A stretch of 64,000 bases of DNA from UBA11891 sp003533785 (GTDB lineage Bacteria; Bacteroidota; Bacteroidia; Flavobacteriales; Flavobacteriaceae), in contig CATFEX010000023.1 in the NCBI GenBank assembly GCA_949511625.1, positions 1 through 64,000 on the forward strand, given 5' to 3'. Position numbers and translations under genes: made by a program. Positions 41,965-51,442 of this stretch are shown piece by piece; positions within the stretch are counted from its first letter, which is position 1; every line of letters starts with the position of its first letter. The notes under the pieces are model-generated. The model made no database searches and was not told where the DNA came from. It worked only from the letters and a program-made list of their open reading frames with translations.

Positions 41965-43854
41965 ATGAGTGACATCATCAAACACGAATGCGGAATTGCC
42001 CTGATTCACTTAAAAAAGCCATTGTCCTACTACCAAAATAAATACGGGACTGCCCTCTACGGAATTAATAAGATGTATTTGATGATGGAGAAACAACACA
42101 ACCGAGGGCAAGACGGCGCAGGCTTTGCTAGCATCAAATTTGATATGCCTCCAGGCACTCGTTATATCAGTAGGGTTCGATCCAATGACGCACAACCTAT
42201 ACAAACTATTTTTAGAAAAATAAACAAGCGCATTCGACAAGCCACCAAAGAGGATGCAGAATTACTATCCGATGCTGAACGCCTCAAGCGCACAGTCCCT
42301 TTTGTGGGAGAATTACTTTTGGGGCATGTTCGATATGGAACTTTTGGAAAGAATAGTTTAGAAAGCGTCCACCCATTTTTACGTCAAAACAATTGGAAAC
42401 ACCGAAATTTAATTGTGGCGGGTAATTTCAATATGACCAATGTGAATGAGTTATTTGAAAACCTGGTAGACTTGGGTCAACATCCCAAAGAGCGAGCGGA
42501 TACTATCACAGTGATGGAAAAAATTGGACATTTTTTGGATGATGCCGTAGCTAAAATCTATAAAAAACTTAAAGAAGAAGGCTTCACCAAAGCAGAGGCG
42601 TCTCCCCACATTGCTGCTCGACTGAAAATGCATAAAGTATTACGAAAAGCAGCTAAAAATTGGGATGGGGGGTATGCCATGGCAGGTCTTTTAGGTCACG
42701 GTGATGCATTTGTATTGCGTGATCCTGCAGGAATACGCCCCGCCTATTTTATGGAAAATGAAGAAGTTATTGTTGTGGCCTCTGAACGCCCAGTTATCCA
42801 AACTGTTTTTAATGTGACCTATGAATCTGTCCAAGAATTGACTCCTGGTCATGCCCTTTTGATGAAAAAGGGAGGTGAAACAGAAATCAAACAAATCGTG
42901 GAGCCCCTCCCTAAAAAAGCTTGTTCTTTTGAACGGATATATTTTTCTCGGGGAAGTGATGCCGAAATCTACAATGAGCGAAAAAAATTAGGGAGCTTGA
43001 TCTTTCCGCAAGTAATGTTGGAGATTGATAATGATTTGGAAAATACAGTTTTCTCATACATACCCAATACCGCCGAAACTTCTTTTTATGGAATTTTAGG
43101 AGCGGCACAAACCTATGTCAAAAAAATGTTGACCGATGCACTGACCGATAAAAACAATGTTGACCATAAGATGCTGGAACGACTAATCAAACTTCAGCCT
43201 CGAATTGAAAAAGTAGCCATTAAAGATGCCAAACTAAGAACTTTTATTACCGAAGATTCAAGCAGGGATGATTTGGTTGCTCACGTATATGATGTGACCT
43301 ATGGGGTAGTAAAACCGACAGACAACTTGGTCATCATTGATGACAGTATTGTCCGCGGGACCACCCTAAAAAAAAGCATCCTGACTATGTTGGATCGTCT
43401 GGGGCCCAAAAAAATTGTTGTGGTTTCCAGTGCTCCACAAATTCGCTACCCCGACTGTTACGGTATCGACATGGCAAAGCTTCAAGATTTTATTGCTTTT
43501 CAAGCTGCATTGGAATTACATAGAGACAATGGTAATCAACAGGACGTTTTGGAGGCGATTTACAACCGATGTAAGGAAAATGAGGATCAAACAGAAGAAA
43601 ATCATGTGAAGGCCTTTTATGATCCATTCACTGATGAACAGCTATCGCTAAAAATTGCAGAATTGCTAAAAGGGAAGAATATTGACGCCGAAGTAGCGAT
43701 CATCTTCCAGCCTATTAAAGCGTTGCATCAAGCTTGTCCCGAAAATCTAGGAGATTGGTATTTTTCTGGCGATTATCCTACTCCAGGAGGTAACCGAATG
43801 GTTAACAGAGCATTTATGAATTTCTTTGAGGGAAAAGTAAAAAGAGCCTATTAA
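41965..43854 (+). CDS. PurF-like amidophosphoribosyltransferase, long form
   Basis: A 629-residue class II glutamine amidotransferase joined to a phosphoribosyltransferase. The nucleophile Cys9 (HECGIALI) requires removal of an eight-residue propeptide. HNRGQDGAGF, HVRYGTFG and GNFNMTN are glutaminase motifs; DPAGIRPAYF and VIIDDSIVRGTT is the PRPP loop. It is well over 100 residues longer than ordinary PurF, with extra helical sequence between domains and at the C-terminus. It likely makes phosphoribosylamine for purines, or is a paralogue with a related role. It lies 11 bases after the kinase gene. Confidence 0.88.
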   Translation: MSDIIKHECGIALIHLKKPLSYYQNKYGTALYGINKMYLMMEKQHNRGQDGAGFASIKFDMPPGTRYISRVRSNDAQPIQTIFRKINKRIRQATKEDAELLSDAERLKRTVPFVGELLLGHVRYGTFGKNSLESVHPFLRQNNWKHRNLIVAGNFNMTNVNELFENLVDLGQHPKERADTITVMEKIGHFLDDAVAKIYKKLKEEGFTKAEASPHIAARLKMHKVLRKAAKNWDGGYAMAGLLGHGDAFVLRDPAGIRPAYFMENEEVIVVASERPVIQTVFNVTYESVQELTPGHALLMKKGGETEIKQIVEPLPKKACSFERIYFSRGSDAEIYNERKKLGSLIFPQVMLEIDNDLENTVFSYIPNTAETSFYGILGAAQTYVKKMLTDALTDKNNVDHKMLERLIKLQPRIEKVAIKDAKLRTFITEDSSRDDLVAHVYDVTYGVVKPTDNLVIIDDSIVRGTTLKKSILTMLDRLGPKKIVVVSSAPQIRYPDCYGIDMAKLQDFIAFQAALELHRDNGNQQDVLEAIYNRCKENEDQTEENHVKAFYDPFTDEQLSLKIAELLKGKNIDAEVAIIFQPIKALHQACPENLGDWYFSGDYPTPGGNRMVNRAFMNFFEGKVKRAY

Positions 43855-43871
43855 CCAGTTATCCAGAAAAA

Positions 43872-43909
43872 TTGCTATTTAACGATATTATAGGTGTGTC
43901 AAATAGCAA
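43872..43909. other. AT-rich inverted repeat after the PurF-like gene
   Basis: TTGCTATTT (43872-43880) and AAATAGCAA (43901-43909) form a perfect 9-bp stem with a 20-base loop just after the stop codon. It may stabilise the 3' end; no strong U-run follows. Confidence 0.35.
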
Positions 43910-43970
43910 AAATGCATCTTTACATCACCAGAACATAAGTAGGTTAAGTTCATGGTAAGATTTGGGGCAA

Positions 43971-43998
43971 AAAAGGAGGAATTTATTCCTCCTTTTTT
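43971..43998. terminator. Bidirectional Rho-independent terminator
   Basis: AAAAGGAGGAAT (43971-43982) and ATTCCTCCTTTT (43985-43996) form a perfect 12-bp stem with a very short loop and T-runs on either side. It separates the convergent PurF-like and superoxide dismutase genes and can serve both. Confidence 0.85.
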
Positions 43999-44003
43999 AT
44001 TTT

Positions 44004-44612
44004 CTATCGGTTTGCCTCAAATCGTTTAGCTACTTCTTCCCAATTAATTACACTAAAAAAAGCAGTAATATAATCCGGACGTCGATTTTGATAATTCAAG
44101 TAGTAGGCATGTTCCCAAACATCTATACCTAGAATAGGAGTTCCTCCACATCCCACTTCAGGCATCAAGGGATTGTCTTGATTGGGCGTAGCACAAACCT
44201 CTAGTTTACCACCAGATTGAACACAGAGCCAAGCCCACCCTGAACCAAATTGAGTGGCTGCAGCATTGGAGAATGCAGTTTTAAAGTCTTCAAAGGAGCC
44301 AAAATCCTTCACTATAGCTTGGGCTAAATCATCGGAAGGCAGCCCACCGCCATTGGGACTCAATACCTCCCAAAACAAACAGTGATTGTAATACCCACCT
44401 CCATTATTTCGAACAGCTCCATTACTCATATCGAGTCCTTGAAGAATCTCTTCGATGGATTGATTTTCTGCAGCAGTACCTTCGATGGCAGCGTTTAACT
44501 TAGTTGTATATCCTTGATGGTGTTTTCCATGGTGAATTTCCATAGTTTTTGCATCAATATGTGGTTCCAATGCATTGTGAGCGTATGGAAGGGCAGGTAA
44601 TTTAAACGACAT
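44004..44612 (-). CDS. Superoxide dismutase [Fe/Mn]
   Basis: A 202-residue cytosolic SOD. Metal ligands lie in MEIHHGKHHQGY, YYNHCLFWEVL and GIDVWEHAYYLNYQNRRPDYI. The length and both signature regions are complete, with no signal peptide. Iron versus manganese preference cannot be set by eye. Transcribed from its own consensus promoter, divergent from the addA-like gene. Confidence 0.96.
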   Translation of the reverse strand: MSFKLPALPYAHNALEPHIDAKTMEIHHGKHHQGYTTKLNAAIEGTAAENQSIEEILQGLDMSNGAVRNNGGGYYNHCLFWEVLSPNGGGLPSDDLAQAIVKDFGSFEDFKTAFSNAAATQFGSGWAWLCVQSGGKLEVCATPNQDNPLMPEVGCGGTPILGIDVWEHAYYLNYQNRRPDYITAFFSVINWEEVAKRFEANR

Positions 44613-44634
44613 GATTTATATTTTTAGGTTTCCA

Positions 44635-44642
44635 CAAAAATA
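44635..44642 (-). promoter_or_regulatory. -7 box of the superoxide dismutase gene
   Basis: The minus strand reads TATTTTTG, a full match to TAnnTTTG, 22 bases before the ATG. Confidence 0.5.
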
Positions 44643-44686
44643 GAATTTCTTTTGCAAAGCCATGGTTTCGCTGCGATCAAAAAGTG

Positions 44687-44694
44687 TACATTTA
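44687..44694 (+). promoter_or_regulatory. -7-like box before the addA-like gene
   Basis: TACATTTA, one mismatch from TAnnTTTG, ends 15 bases before the ATG at 44710. If used, the upstream ATG at 44662 cannot be the start. Confidence 0.35.
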
Positions 44695-44709
44695 ACTTGT
44701 CTTGCACCC

Positions 44710-47700
44710 ATGCCACAGAAAGGTTTTCATATTATTAACGCCTCCGCAGGTTCTGGAAAAACCTACACTCTGGTATTTCAGTACCTAGAACAGCTGCTAG
44801 CGTCGCCAAAAAAAGACAATTATCAGAACATGTTGGCAATGACATTTACCAACAAGGCGGTTAATGAAATGAAGGAAAGAATTCTCACTTCACTTTCTGG
44901 TCTTGCCAGAGGAGAACCCTCTCCAATGAAACAAGATTTGATCCGTGTCTTAGCAATAACAGAAGAAGAAATACAGTGGCGAGCAGCGTTAAAAATGCAG
45001 TCCTTACTCCATAATTTTGGGGCCTTTAACATCACCACTCTGGACAGCTTTACACATGGTTTGGTTAGAACTTTTGCTTTTGACTTGGGTTTGTCACATA
45101 GTTTTGAAGTGGTGGTAGACAGTAAGTCATTCATTCGAGAGGTGGTTGATCGAGTGATTGATAGGGTGGGTGTTTCGTCAAGTTTAACACAATTGCTCAC
45201 GCAGTTCAGTTTACGCAAAATCGCAGATGAAAAAAGCTGGGATGTGTCATATAATCTCAATGAATTCGCTCCCTTATTACTTAACGAAAACAATCGCACC
45301 CCCCTGCAAGATCTTCAACAAATCTCACTTGAAACTTTTGAAAAAGATCGTAAAGAACTAAATAGGCTTCAAGAAAAACTCGTTGACACCATCCAATCTA
45401 TTTCTCATAAAACCCTGAAACGGATAGCAGCTGTAGGGCTAATCAAGGACGATTTTCCTCAAGGATTACTGATCAATCACTTTGAACGCTTAGTGGCTTT
45501 AAAATCGCGAGAAACCAAATCGATCAAAACTTATTTCAATAATAAATTGAAAGAAAAACTCCAATACGGAGAGGGACTTTACAAGAAAAACCTAGCATTG
45601 GATAAAGAACGTCAATTCCTCGCATTGCTTCCGGAACTGCAAGAAAGTTATGAGTTGACCAGAAAATTAACCCACCAGTATTTTTATATTCAAAACCTCA
45701 AGAAGCAATGGGTGCCCCTATCCCTTTTAGGGGTTTTGGGAAAACAATTAGAGACCGAACAACAAGATCAAAATCGAAGACTCCTTAGTCGATTTAATGA
45801 CCGTATCGCCTCTCTAGTGCAAGACCAGCCAATTCCATTTATCTATGAGCGTCTGGGTGTGCGATACCATCATTTTTTCATTGATGAGTTTCAAGACACT
45901 TCCGTTCTCCAATGGAAGAACTTAGTTCCTTTGGTAGGAAATGCGATCGAAAGCGACCCCAATCATTCTCTTGTATTGGTGGGCGATCCCAAGCAAGCAA
46001 TTTATCGATGGCGGGGGGGTGATGTTCAACAGTTTTTTAATTTATTAGACCAAGAACACGATTTCTCTGTGGCTCCTAATTTTAGTCATTTGGAAACCAA
46101 CTACAGAAGTTATGACCAATTGGTAGCATTCAATAATCATTTTTTTGCGTTTGCTGCTAAATCGCTTGAGAACCCCCAACACGAAAAGATGTTCTCTACT
46201 ACCGTCTTTCAAAAACCAAATCAAAAAAAAGGAGGTACTGTAGCCATTCACCAGATAGCCTCCGCTAGGACAATAGATGAGAGAGGGGTCTTGTATGGAG
46301 AAAAAGTGATTGCCCTTGTGACACAACTACGACTAGATGGCTATTCCTGGAAAGATATAGTCATACTGGTTCGAAAAAAAAGCGAAGCACGCCTCTTGGT
46401 GGAACAATTGCAAGCCAAATCCATCCCCGCACTGTCATCAGACTCATTGTTGTTGGGCCAAGCCGAACAGGTTCAGGCATTGATTCAATTTTTGCGACTC
46501 AGATGTTACCCCAAAGACCAACAAGCAATGAAAATCATCCTTGATCGGTATTGGGATCAAAGAGATTCTTCAACTGCGTATCACAATTTTGTTTATACTC
46601 ATCTGCAGCCAAATGCAGAAGCTTTTTTTGACAAACTAAATAGAGACTATACGCTAGCTTTCGACTGGGGAATAATGTGTTCTTTGTCTGTTTATGAATC
46701 GCTAGAATATTGTCTTCAAAAATTTGATTTTCTATTTCAAGGAGACGTTTATTTGCAGCGATTCTTAGAAGTTGTTTTCTCATTTTCTAAACTACATTCG
46801 ACACACCCTATCGACTTTTTGGCCTACTGGGAAAGAGAAGAGGAACAACTCAATGTACAACTCCCAGAGAGCTCTGAAGCCATTCAAATCATGACGGTTC
46901 ACAAATCCAAAGGATTGCAATTTGAAGTGGTGATCTATCCCTTTTTAGAGGATACTTTACAACCGAGCAGCTACGAACAAGTGTGGTATCCAATCAATGG
47001 TTTGGGAGGTGTTCAGACTCCGTGGGCGCGACTTTCATATAGCGATTCTTTAGCAGAATACAGTCCTGAAGGGAAGCAGCTTATGGAATACACAAAAAAC
47101 GCGGCGGCTCTTGATGCACTCAACCTATTGTATGTGGGGTGTACCCGTGCCGTAGCGCAGCTTCATTTGATTACGAGACAACGTACATCCGTTCCGTCAC
47201 ATCCTACCTACGATACCCTCCTTAGTGGTTTTGTGAAACAGCAACTCAAATCAGAAGAATTGCAAGAAACTTTTTATTGGAGCAATAGCCAGGTGCTCCC
47301 TCCCGAATCAATACAAAAAGAAGGCTTGCTTTTAGCAGAGATGCGCAATGGAATCCAATGGCGTTCACGCTTGTTAACTCAACGCAGATTTGATTCTGCT
47401 GCACGTGATTTTGGAATTTTAATCCACCATCTTCTCGGAAAAATAAAAACCCCCGATCAGCTAGGCTGGCAAGTGATGGAAGCCATTCGGGAAGGTCGTT
47501 TAGGATCAGAAGATCAAGAGGCGATAGAAAAATTACTTCAGGAACTAATGGTACACCCGCTTCTGAAAAAAGCTTTTGAGCCTGAGGCAGAACTTTGGAT
47601 AGAACGAGACATTATACTCCCCAATAGAGAAATCATACGCCCAGATCGAGTTGTTATCGAAGACCACCGTGCTTTGATCATGGATTTTAAAACAGGACAT

Positions 47701-47835
47701 CCACAAGATAAAGACGCGGAACAAATACGTGCTTATGGAGCAGTAATTCAAGCGATGGGACACCCCATAGAAGCCCTCTACTTGGTCTATACGAATCCGA
47801 AGGTAATTGTTGAATCAATCGATCCGATCCTATGA
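44710..47835 (+). CDS. AddA/RecB-like UvrD-family helicase-nuclease
   Basis: A 1041-residue superfamily 1 helicase with a C-terminal PD-(D/E)XK nuclease. Walker A ASAGSGKTYTL is near residue 10, MLAMTFTNKAVNEMKERI is motif Ia, FFIDEFQDTS Walker B, and VGDPKQAIYRWRGGD motif III; TVHKSKGLQFEVVIYP is motif V. The nuclease has RPDRVV and IMDFKTGHP. It forms a two-gene unit with the next gene (ATGA overlap), as AddAB/RexAB do in end processing for recombination repair. The ATG at 44710 gives the normal helicase N-terminus. Confidence 0.9.
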   Translation: MPQKGFHIINASAGSGKTYTLVFQYLEQLLASPKKDNYQNMLAMTFTNKAVNEMKERILTSLSGLARGEPSPMKQDLIRVLAITEEEIQWRAALKMQSLLHNFGAFNITTLDSFTHGLVRTFAFDLGLSHSFEVVVDSKSFIREVVDRVIDRVGVSSSLTQLLTQFSLRKIADEKSWDVSYNLNEFAPLLLNENNRTPLQDLQQISLETFEKDRKELNRLQEKLVDTIQSISHKTLKRIAAVGLIKDDFPQGLLINHFERLVALKSRETKSIKTYFNNKLKEKLQYGEGLYKKNLALDKERQFLALLPELQESYELTRKLTHQYFYIQNLKKQWVPLSLLGVLGKQLETEQQDQNRRLLSRFNDRIASLVQDQPIPFIYERLGVRYHHFFIDEFQDTSVLQWKNLVPLVGNAIESDPNHSLVLVGDPKQAIYRWRGGDVQQFFNLLDQEHDFSVAPNFSHLETNYRSYDQLVAFNNHFFAFAAKSLENPQHEKMFSTTVFQKPNQKKGGTVAIHQIASARTIDERGVLYGEKVIALVTQLRLDGYSWKDIVILVRKKSEARLLVEQLQAKSIPALSSDSLLLGQAEQVQALIQFLRLRCYPKDQQAMKIILDRYWDQRDSSTAYHNFVYTHLQPNAEAFFDKLNRDYTLAFDWGIMCSLSVYESLEYCLQKFDFLFQGDVYLQRFLEVVFSFSKLHSTHPIDFLAYWEREEEQLNVQLPESSEAIQIMTVHKSKGLQFEVVIYPFLEDTLQPSSYEQVWYPINGLGGVQTPWARLSYSDSLAEYSPEGKQLMEYTKNAAALDALNLLYVGCTRAVAQLHLITRQRTSVPSHPTYDTLLSGFVKQQLKSEELQETFYWSNSQVLPPESIQKEGLLLAEMRNGIQWRSRLLTQRRFDSAARDFGILIHHLLGKIKTPDQLGWQVMEAIREGRLGSEDQEAIEKLLQELMVHPLLKKAFEPEAELWIERDIILPNREIIRPDRVVIEDHRALIMDFKTGHPQDKDAEQIRAYGAVIQAMGHPIEALYLVYTNPKVIVESIDPIL

Positions 47836-50558
47836 TATCATTTCTATCACAAGTAGCCAAAGAGATTGTTGACTCAGGGCGGCCTCTAGAATCATTGAAG
47901 ATTATCCTGCCTTCACAGCGTGCTGTTCGTTTGCTCAAGATCGAATTGGCCAAGCACTTGGATAGACCTGCTTTAAGTCCAGAGATCAAATCCATTACAG
48001 ACTTTGCCTCAGAATTGTCCGGCCTACAGCAATTGCCTTCGCATCAATTGTTACTCCAATGTTACAAAAGTTATTGCCATGTGGTGCCTGAAAAGGATAG
48101 AGACTCCTTTGAACTGTATTTGAATTGGGCTCCTGTTCTCCTTCAAGATTTCAACGACCTAAGTGCCCATCGGGTTCCACAAGATGATATTTTCACCTAC
48201 TTAACAGCGGTAGAAACACTTAAGCAATGGGCTCAAAAAGAAGAACAAACCCCTCTTGTGAAGAATTATTTGAAATTTTGGAAACAAATCCCCAATCTCT
48301 TTCAACACTTTACACAACAGTTATTAGAAAATAAAGTAGGGTATTTAGGACTGCTTTTTTCTGAATCGGTTGAAAATCTTTCCTTGTATTTAATGCATAC
48401 AAATCAATACCACTATTTGGTAGGTTTTAATGCTTTAACAAAATCGGAATCTCTTTTGTTTCAAGAAATTATTAGTGCAGACCGCGGAAATCTTCGTTGG
48501 GATATTGACCGTGAATTTTATGAAAATACGGAGCACGCAGCAGGTCATTTTATACGAAGCTACTTTCGAGAATGGAAATTTCTCCTAGGAACTAAACCCC
48601 TTCCAATTGGGGATGAATTTTCAGAATACAAATCCATACAATGTTTAGCTTCGGATCATTCCATCTCTCAAGTGAAACATGCTGCTCGATTGGCGCAGCA
48701 ACTCGTTAAAACGTATCCACAAGAAAAAATAGCCCTGGTCTTAGGAGACGAAACCTATCTTGTTCCCACTTTGGCTGGCTTTGATGCAGAATTTAATGCT
48801 TGGAATGTCACAATGGGATACAGCCTGTTGCAAACACCTGCCGCAGATATGATCTTACAATGGTTGGATTGCTTGCAGCAGCTATCCGACGATAGAGTCC
48901 GGGTGGAGGCAGTAGAAAAGCTTGGACAAACGGCTTATTTGAAAGAATACTTAGCTTTTCTAGGTATGGATTTTGAAGGTTTTGTCCACTCTGCCAAAAA
49001 AAGAAATCAAATCTACTGGAAAAAAGATTCTATTCTCAAGGGTTTCCAACACCCCGAATGGAAAGAACTCTTTAGCCCCTATAGCGATACTCAAAATCTA
49101 CTGAATCGAATGAGAAAGTTCTGTATTGCCCTTCAGAATTTTTTCTACACCAACTTTCACAATCACAACTTCGAATCCTATTTCCATTCTTTAGAAGTGG
49201 TTTTGAATCAATTGATAGAAACAAGCAATTCTTCACAAGTTCTAAATGGCATACCATTGATTAAATCCTTTCTGACCGATCTATTGAAAACGGAAACGCT
49301 AGATTTTGAAGGCGATCCCACGCAGGGTCTTCAAATTATGGGTCTATTAGAAACGCGAATGTTGGATTTTGACCGAGTGATTGTGACGCATCTCAATGAA
49401 GGTCAATTGCCTGCAGGGAATAGAATCAATAGCTTCCTGCCTTTTGAGGTTAAAAAAGAATTTGGTATTCCTACCTTTTTGGAAAAAGAAGCAATCTATG
49501 CCTATCATTTTTATCGTTTGCTGCAACGATCACAAGACATCTATTTATTGTATAACGCCACTCAAGAAGGGCTAGCAGAAGGTATCCCCAGTCGATTTAT
49601 TTACCAATTAGAGCACTTTTCTCTCCCCAAGCACCACTTTGTTAAAAAACAGCTTCATGCTAATTTTATTGCCACTCCAAAAAAGGAGCGCGAGGTAGCC
49701 AAATCTTCAGAACTCTTAGATCGGCTTCAAAAAATTGCTGCTGCAGGTTTCTCTCCATCTGCATTGACCCACTACCTTAGAGACCCGCTGCGCTTTTATG
49801 AAGAACGCGTTTTGGGGATTCAACCCATTCTTTCATCCGAATCTATGGTTTCTCATAAAGATCAAGGAACAATATTACATGCTGTTTTAGAATCATTATT
49901 CACTCCTTGCCAAAATAGAGATTTATCAGAAAAGGACTACGATCAAATGTTGGAAAAACTGCCCAAAGTCTTGGAAGCTCAATTTGAATCAATTTATGGG
50001 AACAGCTCATCTCTACGAGGGAAAAATCATCTTATCTATCAAGTCCTTTTGGCCCATTGTAATCGTTTCTTACGCTATGAAAAAGATTTGGTAGCTCATG
50101 GGGCTACCATCCAAATACTAGCTCTAGAAGCGCCATTTACAATTGATTTTCCCCTCTCCGAATTTGATTTTCCCATTCGATTGAAAGGAACGGTTGATCG
50201 AATTGACAAAGTTAATGAACAAGTCCGTATTATTGATTATAAGTCGGGAAAAGTAGAAGTTTCGGCGCTAAGTCTAGACCCTACTGCATTGCAGTTTGAT
50301 GATCCAAAAATGGCAGTGGCTTTTCAAGTACTAACCTATGCTTTCCAGTATTTAAAGGAACAACCTTCTTCAACCATTGAAGCAGGAGTATATGCGCTAA
50401 AGACAAAAAACAAATATTTGCGCTTGGGTTGGAAAAAAGAAACACATACACTACTATCCCTAGAAAAACTCAAATCTTTTGAGGTGTTCCTTCGTAACTT
50501 AATTAGGGAAATACTAACTCCTGAGATAAACTTTGAAGAGAAGAAAAAAGGAAATTAG
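47832..50558 (+). CDS. AddB-like PD-(D/E)XK nuclease subunit
   Basis: A 908-residue partner of the helicase-nuclease. The N-terminal half resembles a degenerate helicase (LKIILPSQRAVRLLKIEL) with no P-loop, as expected for non-motor AddB. The C-terminal nuclease has LKGTVDRIDKV and RIIDYKSGK, both catalytic motifs. The cysteines that bind a 4Fe-4S cluster in Bacillus AddB are absent: the flanking segment reads SALTHYLRDPLRFYEERVL and no Cys lies near the C-terminus. Overlaps addA-like by four bases. Confidence 0.84.
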   Translation: MISFLSQVAKEIVDSGRPLESLKIILPSQRAVRLLKIELAKHLDRPALSPEIKSITDFASELSGLQQLPSHQLLLQCYKSYCHVVPEKDRDSFELYLNWAPVLLQDFNDLSAHRVPQDDIFTYLTAVETLKQWAQKEEQTPLVKNYLKFWKQIPNLFQHFTQQLLENKVGYLGLLFSESVENLSLYLMHTNQYHYLVGFNALTKSESLLFQEIISADRGNLRWDIDREFYENTEHAAGHFIRSYFREWKFLLGTKPLPIGDEFSEYKSIQCLASDHSISQVKHAARLAQQLVKTYPQEKIALVLGDETYLVPTLAGFDAEFNAWNVTMGYSLLQTPAADMILQWLDCLQQLSDDRVRVEAVEKLGQTAYLKEYLAFLGMDFEGFVHSAKKRNQIYWKKDSILKGFQHPEWKELFSPYSDTQNLLNRMRKFCIALQNFFYTNFHNHNFESYFHSLEVVLNQLIETSNSSQVLNGIPLIKSFLTDLLKTETLDFEGDPTQGLQIMGLLETRMLDFDRVIVTHLNEGQLPAGNRINSFLPFEVKKEFGIPTFLEKEAIYAYHFYRLLQRSQDIYLLYNATQEGLAEGIPSRFIYQLEHFSLPKHHFVKKQLHANFIATPKKEREVAKSSELLDRLQKIAAAGFSPSALTHYLRDPLRFYEERVLGIQPILSSESMVSHKDQGTILHAVLESLFTPCQNRDLSEKDYDQMLEKLPKVLEAQFESIYGNSSSLRGKNHLIYQVLLAHCNRFLRYEKDLVAHGATIQILALEAPFTIDFPLSEFDFPIRLKGTVDRIDKVNEQVRIIDYKSGKVEVSALSLDPTALQFDDPKMAVAFQVLTYAFQYLKEQPSSTIEAGVYALKTKNKYLRLGWKKETHTLLSLEKLKSFEVFLRNLIREILTPEINFEEKKKGN

Positions 50559-50590
50559 TATTTTTACCTCAAGATTACTTAACTATATTC

Positions 50591-51442
50591 ATGTCGGACG
50601 AAAAAGGGATTAAAAAAGAAGATACCAATTGGTTTATTAAACTCATAACCCTTGGGGATCGTTTTGACCCACAAGATTTCTTTGATCGATTTAAAAAAGC
50701 TTTTGTTGAATTTCTGGTTGTATTCTTTGGTGTATTGATATCATTCTCTGTTGAGCGACAGGGGGAAAGTTTTGGTGACCGCCAAGATGGAATTGAAAAC
50801 TTGCACAACTTGAGAGAAGAAATTGAAAAAATCAAACTTTATACCCTAGAGTATTCCGAACAAATTGCATGGGTGACCGAGATGTATTCAAAACAATACA
50901 GTTTGTGGGAGGTAGACAATGACAGTATTTTCTTAGAGCGTTTTGAGGATGAAGAAGGCGAATTTTTCACGGCTCCCATGAGTTTATACACCCAACGTGA
51001 TCCCTTTGATCCTCCCCGAGTAACTTATGATGCTATCAAATTAGATGGAACCTTCCGATTGTTGGATACCGATGTAGGGAAGAAAATGACCGATACTTAT
51101 GACGGATCTGATCTAAAATACCTTATCGAAAACACTGGCAAAATTGAAGAATCATTTGTAAATCAATTCGTAGATCGCATAGCCAATCATTGGGTTTTTG
51201 ATTTGGAGAATGTCGACTTAGAGGACACCTCTTTTTGGGTGAAAAATCGCCGCTACATACAGGCGGATAAGTTTGTCAAATACAATTTATTTAAGCGTCT
51301 CGATTTGTGGAATAATGAAATCGCCTATCAGCTCGAACAATATGTTACTGTCTTGGATGAAAGCATGCAGTTATTGGATTCAGTGATTACCGAAAAAGAC
51401 GAAGAGATAGAAATTATTTGGTGGGTGATTGACTATAAATAG
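50591..51442 (+). CDS. Single-helix membrane-anchored protein, DUF6090-like
   Basis: A 283-residue protein. Residues about 25-55 hold an amphipathic stretch and one membrane helix (FVEFLVVFFGVLISFSVE) followed by a coiled, charged periplasmic or cytosolic domain (LHNLREEIEKIK). The helix followed by an acidic, helical domain resembles Bacteroidota DUF6090-type proteins. No catalytic motif seen. It ends overlapping the convergent crtI gene by 29 bases. Function unknown. Confidence 0.6.
   Translation: MSDEKGIKKEDTNWFIKLITLGDRFDPQDFFDRFKKAFVEFLVVFFGVLISFSVERQGESFGDRQDGIENLHNLREEIEKIKLYTLEYSEQIAWVTEMYSKQYSLWEVDNDSIFLERFEDEEGEFFTAPMSLYTQRDPFDPPRVTYDAIKLDGTFRLLDTDVGKKMTDTYDGSDLKYLIENTGKIEESFVNQFVDRIANHWVFDLENVDLEDTSFWVKNRRYIQADKFVKYNLFKRLDLWNNEIAYQLEQYVTVLDESMQLLDSVITEKDEEIEIIWWVIDYK

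Noticed and set aside
44662..44709. Upstream ATG extension of the addA-like protein
   Set aside because: The 16 extra residues are not helicase-like, and a -7-like box at 44687-44694 lies inside them.
44823..45299. 158-codon frame antisense to the addA-like gene
   Set aside because: Lies fully inside the helicase coding sequence, with low-complexity composition typical of a shadow frame.
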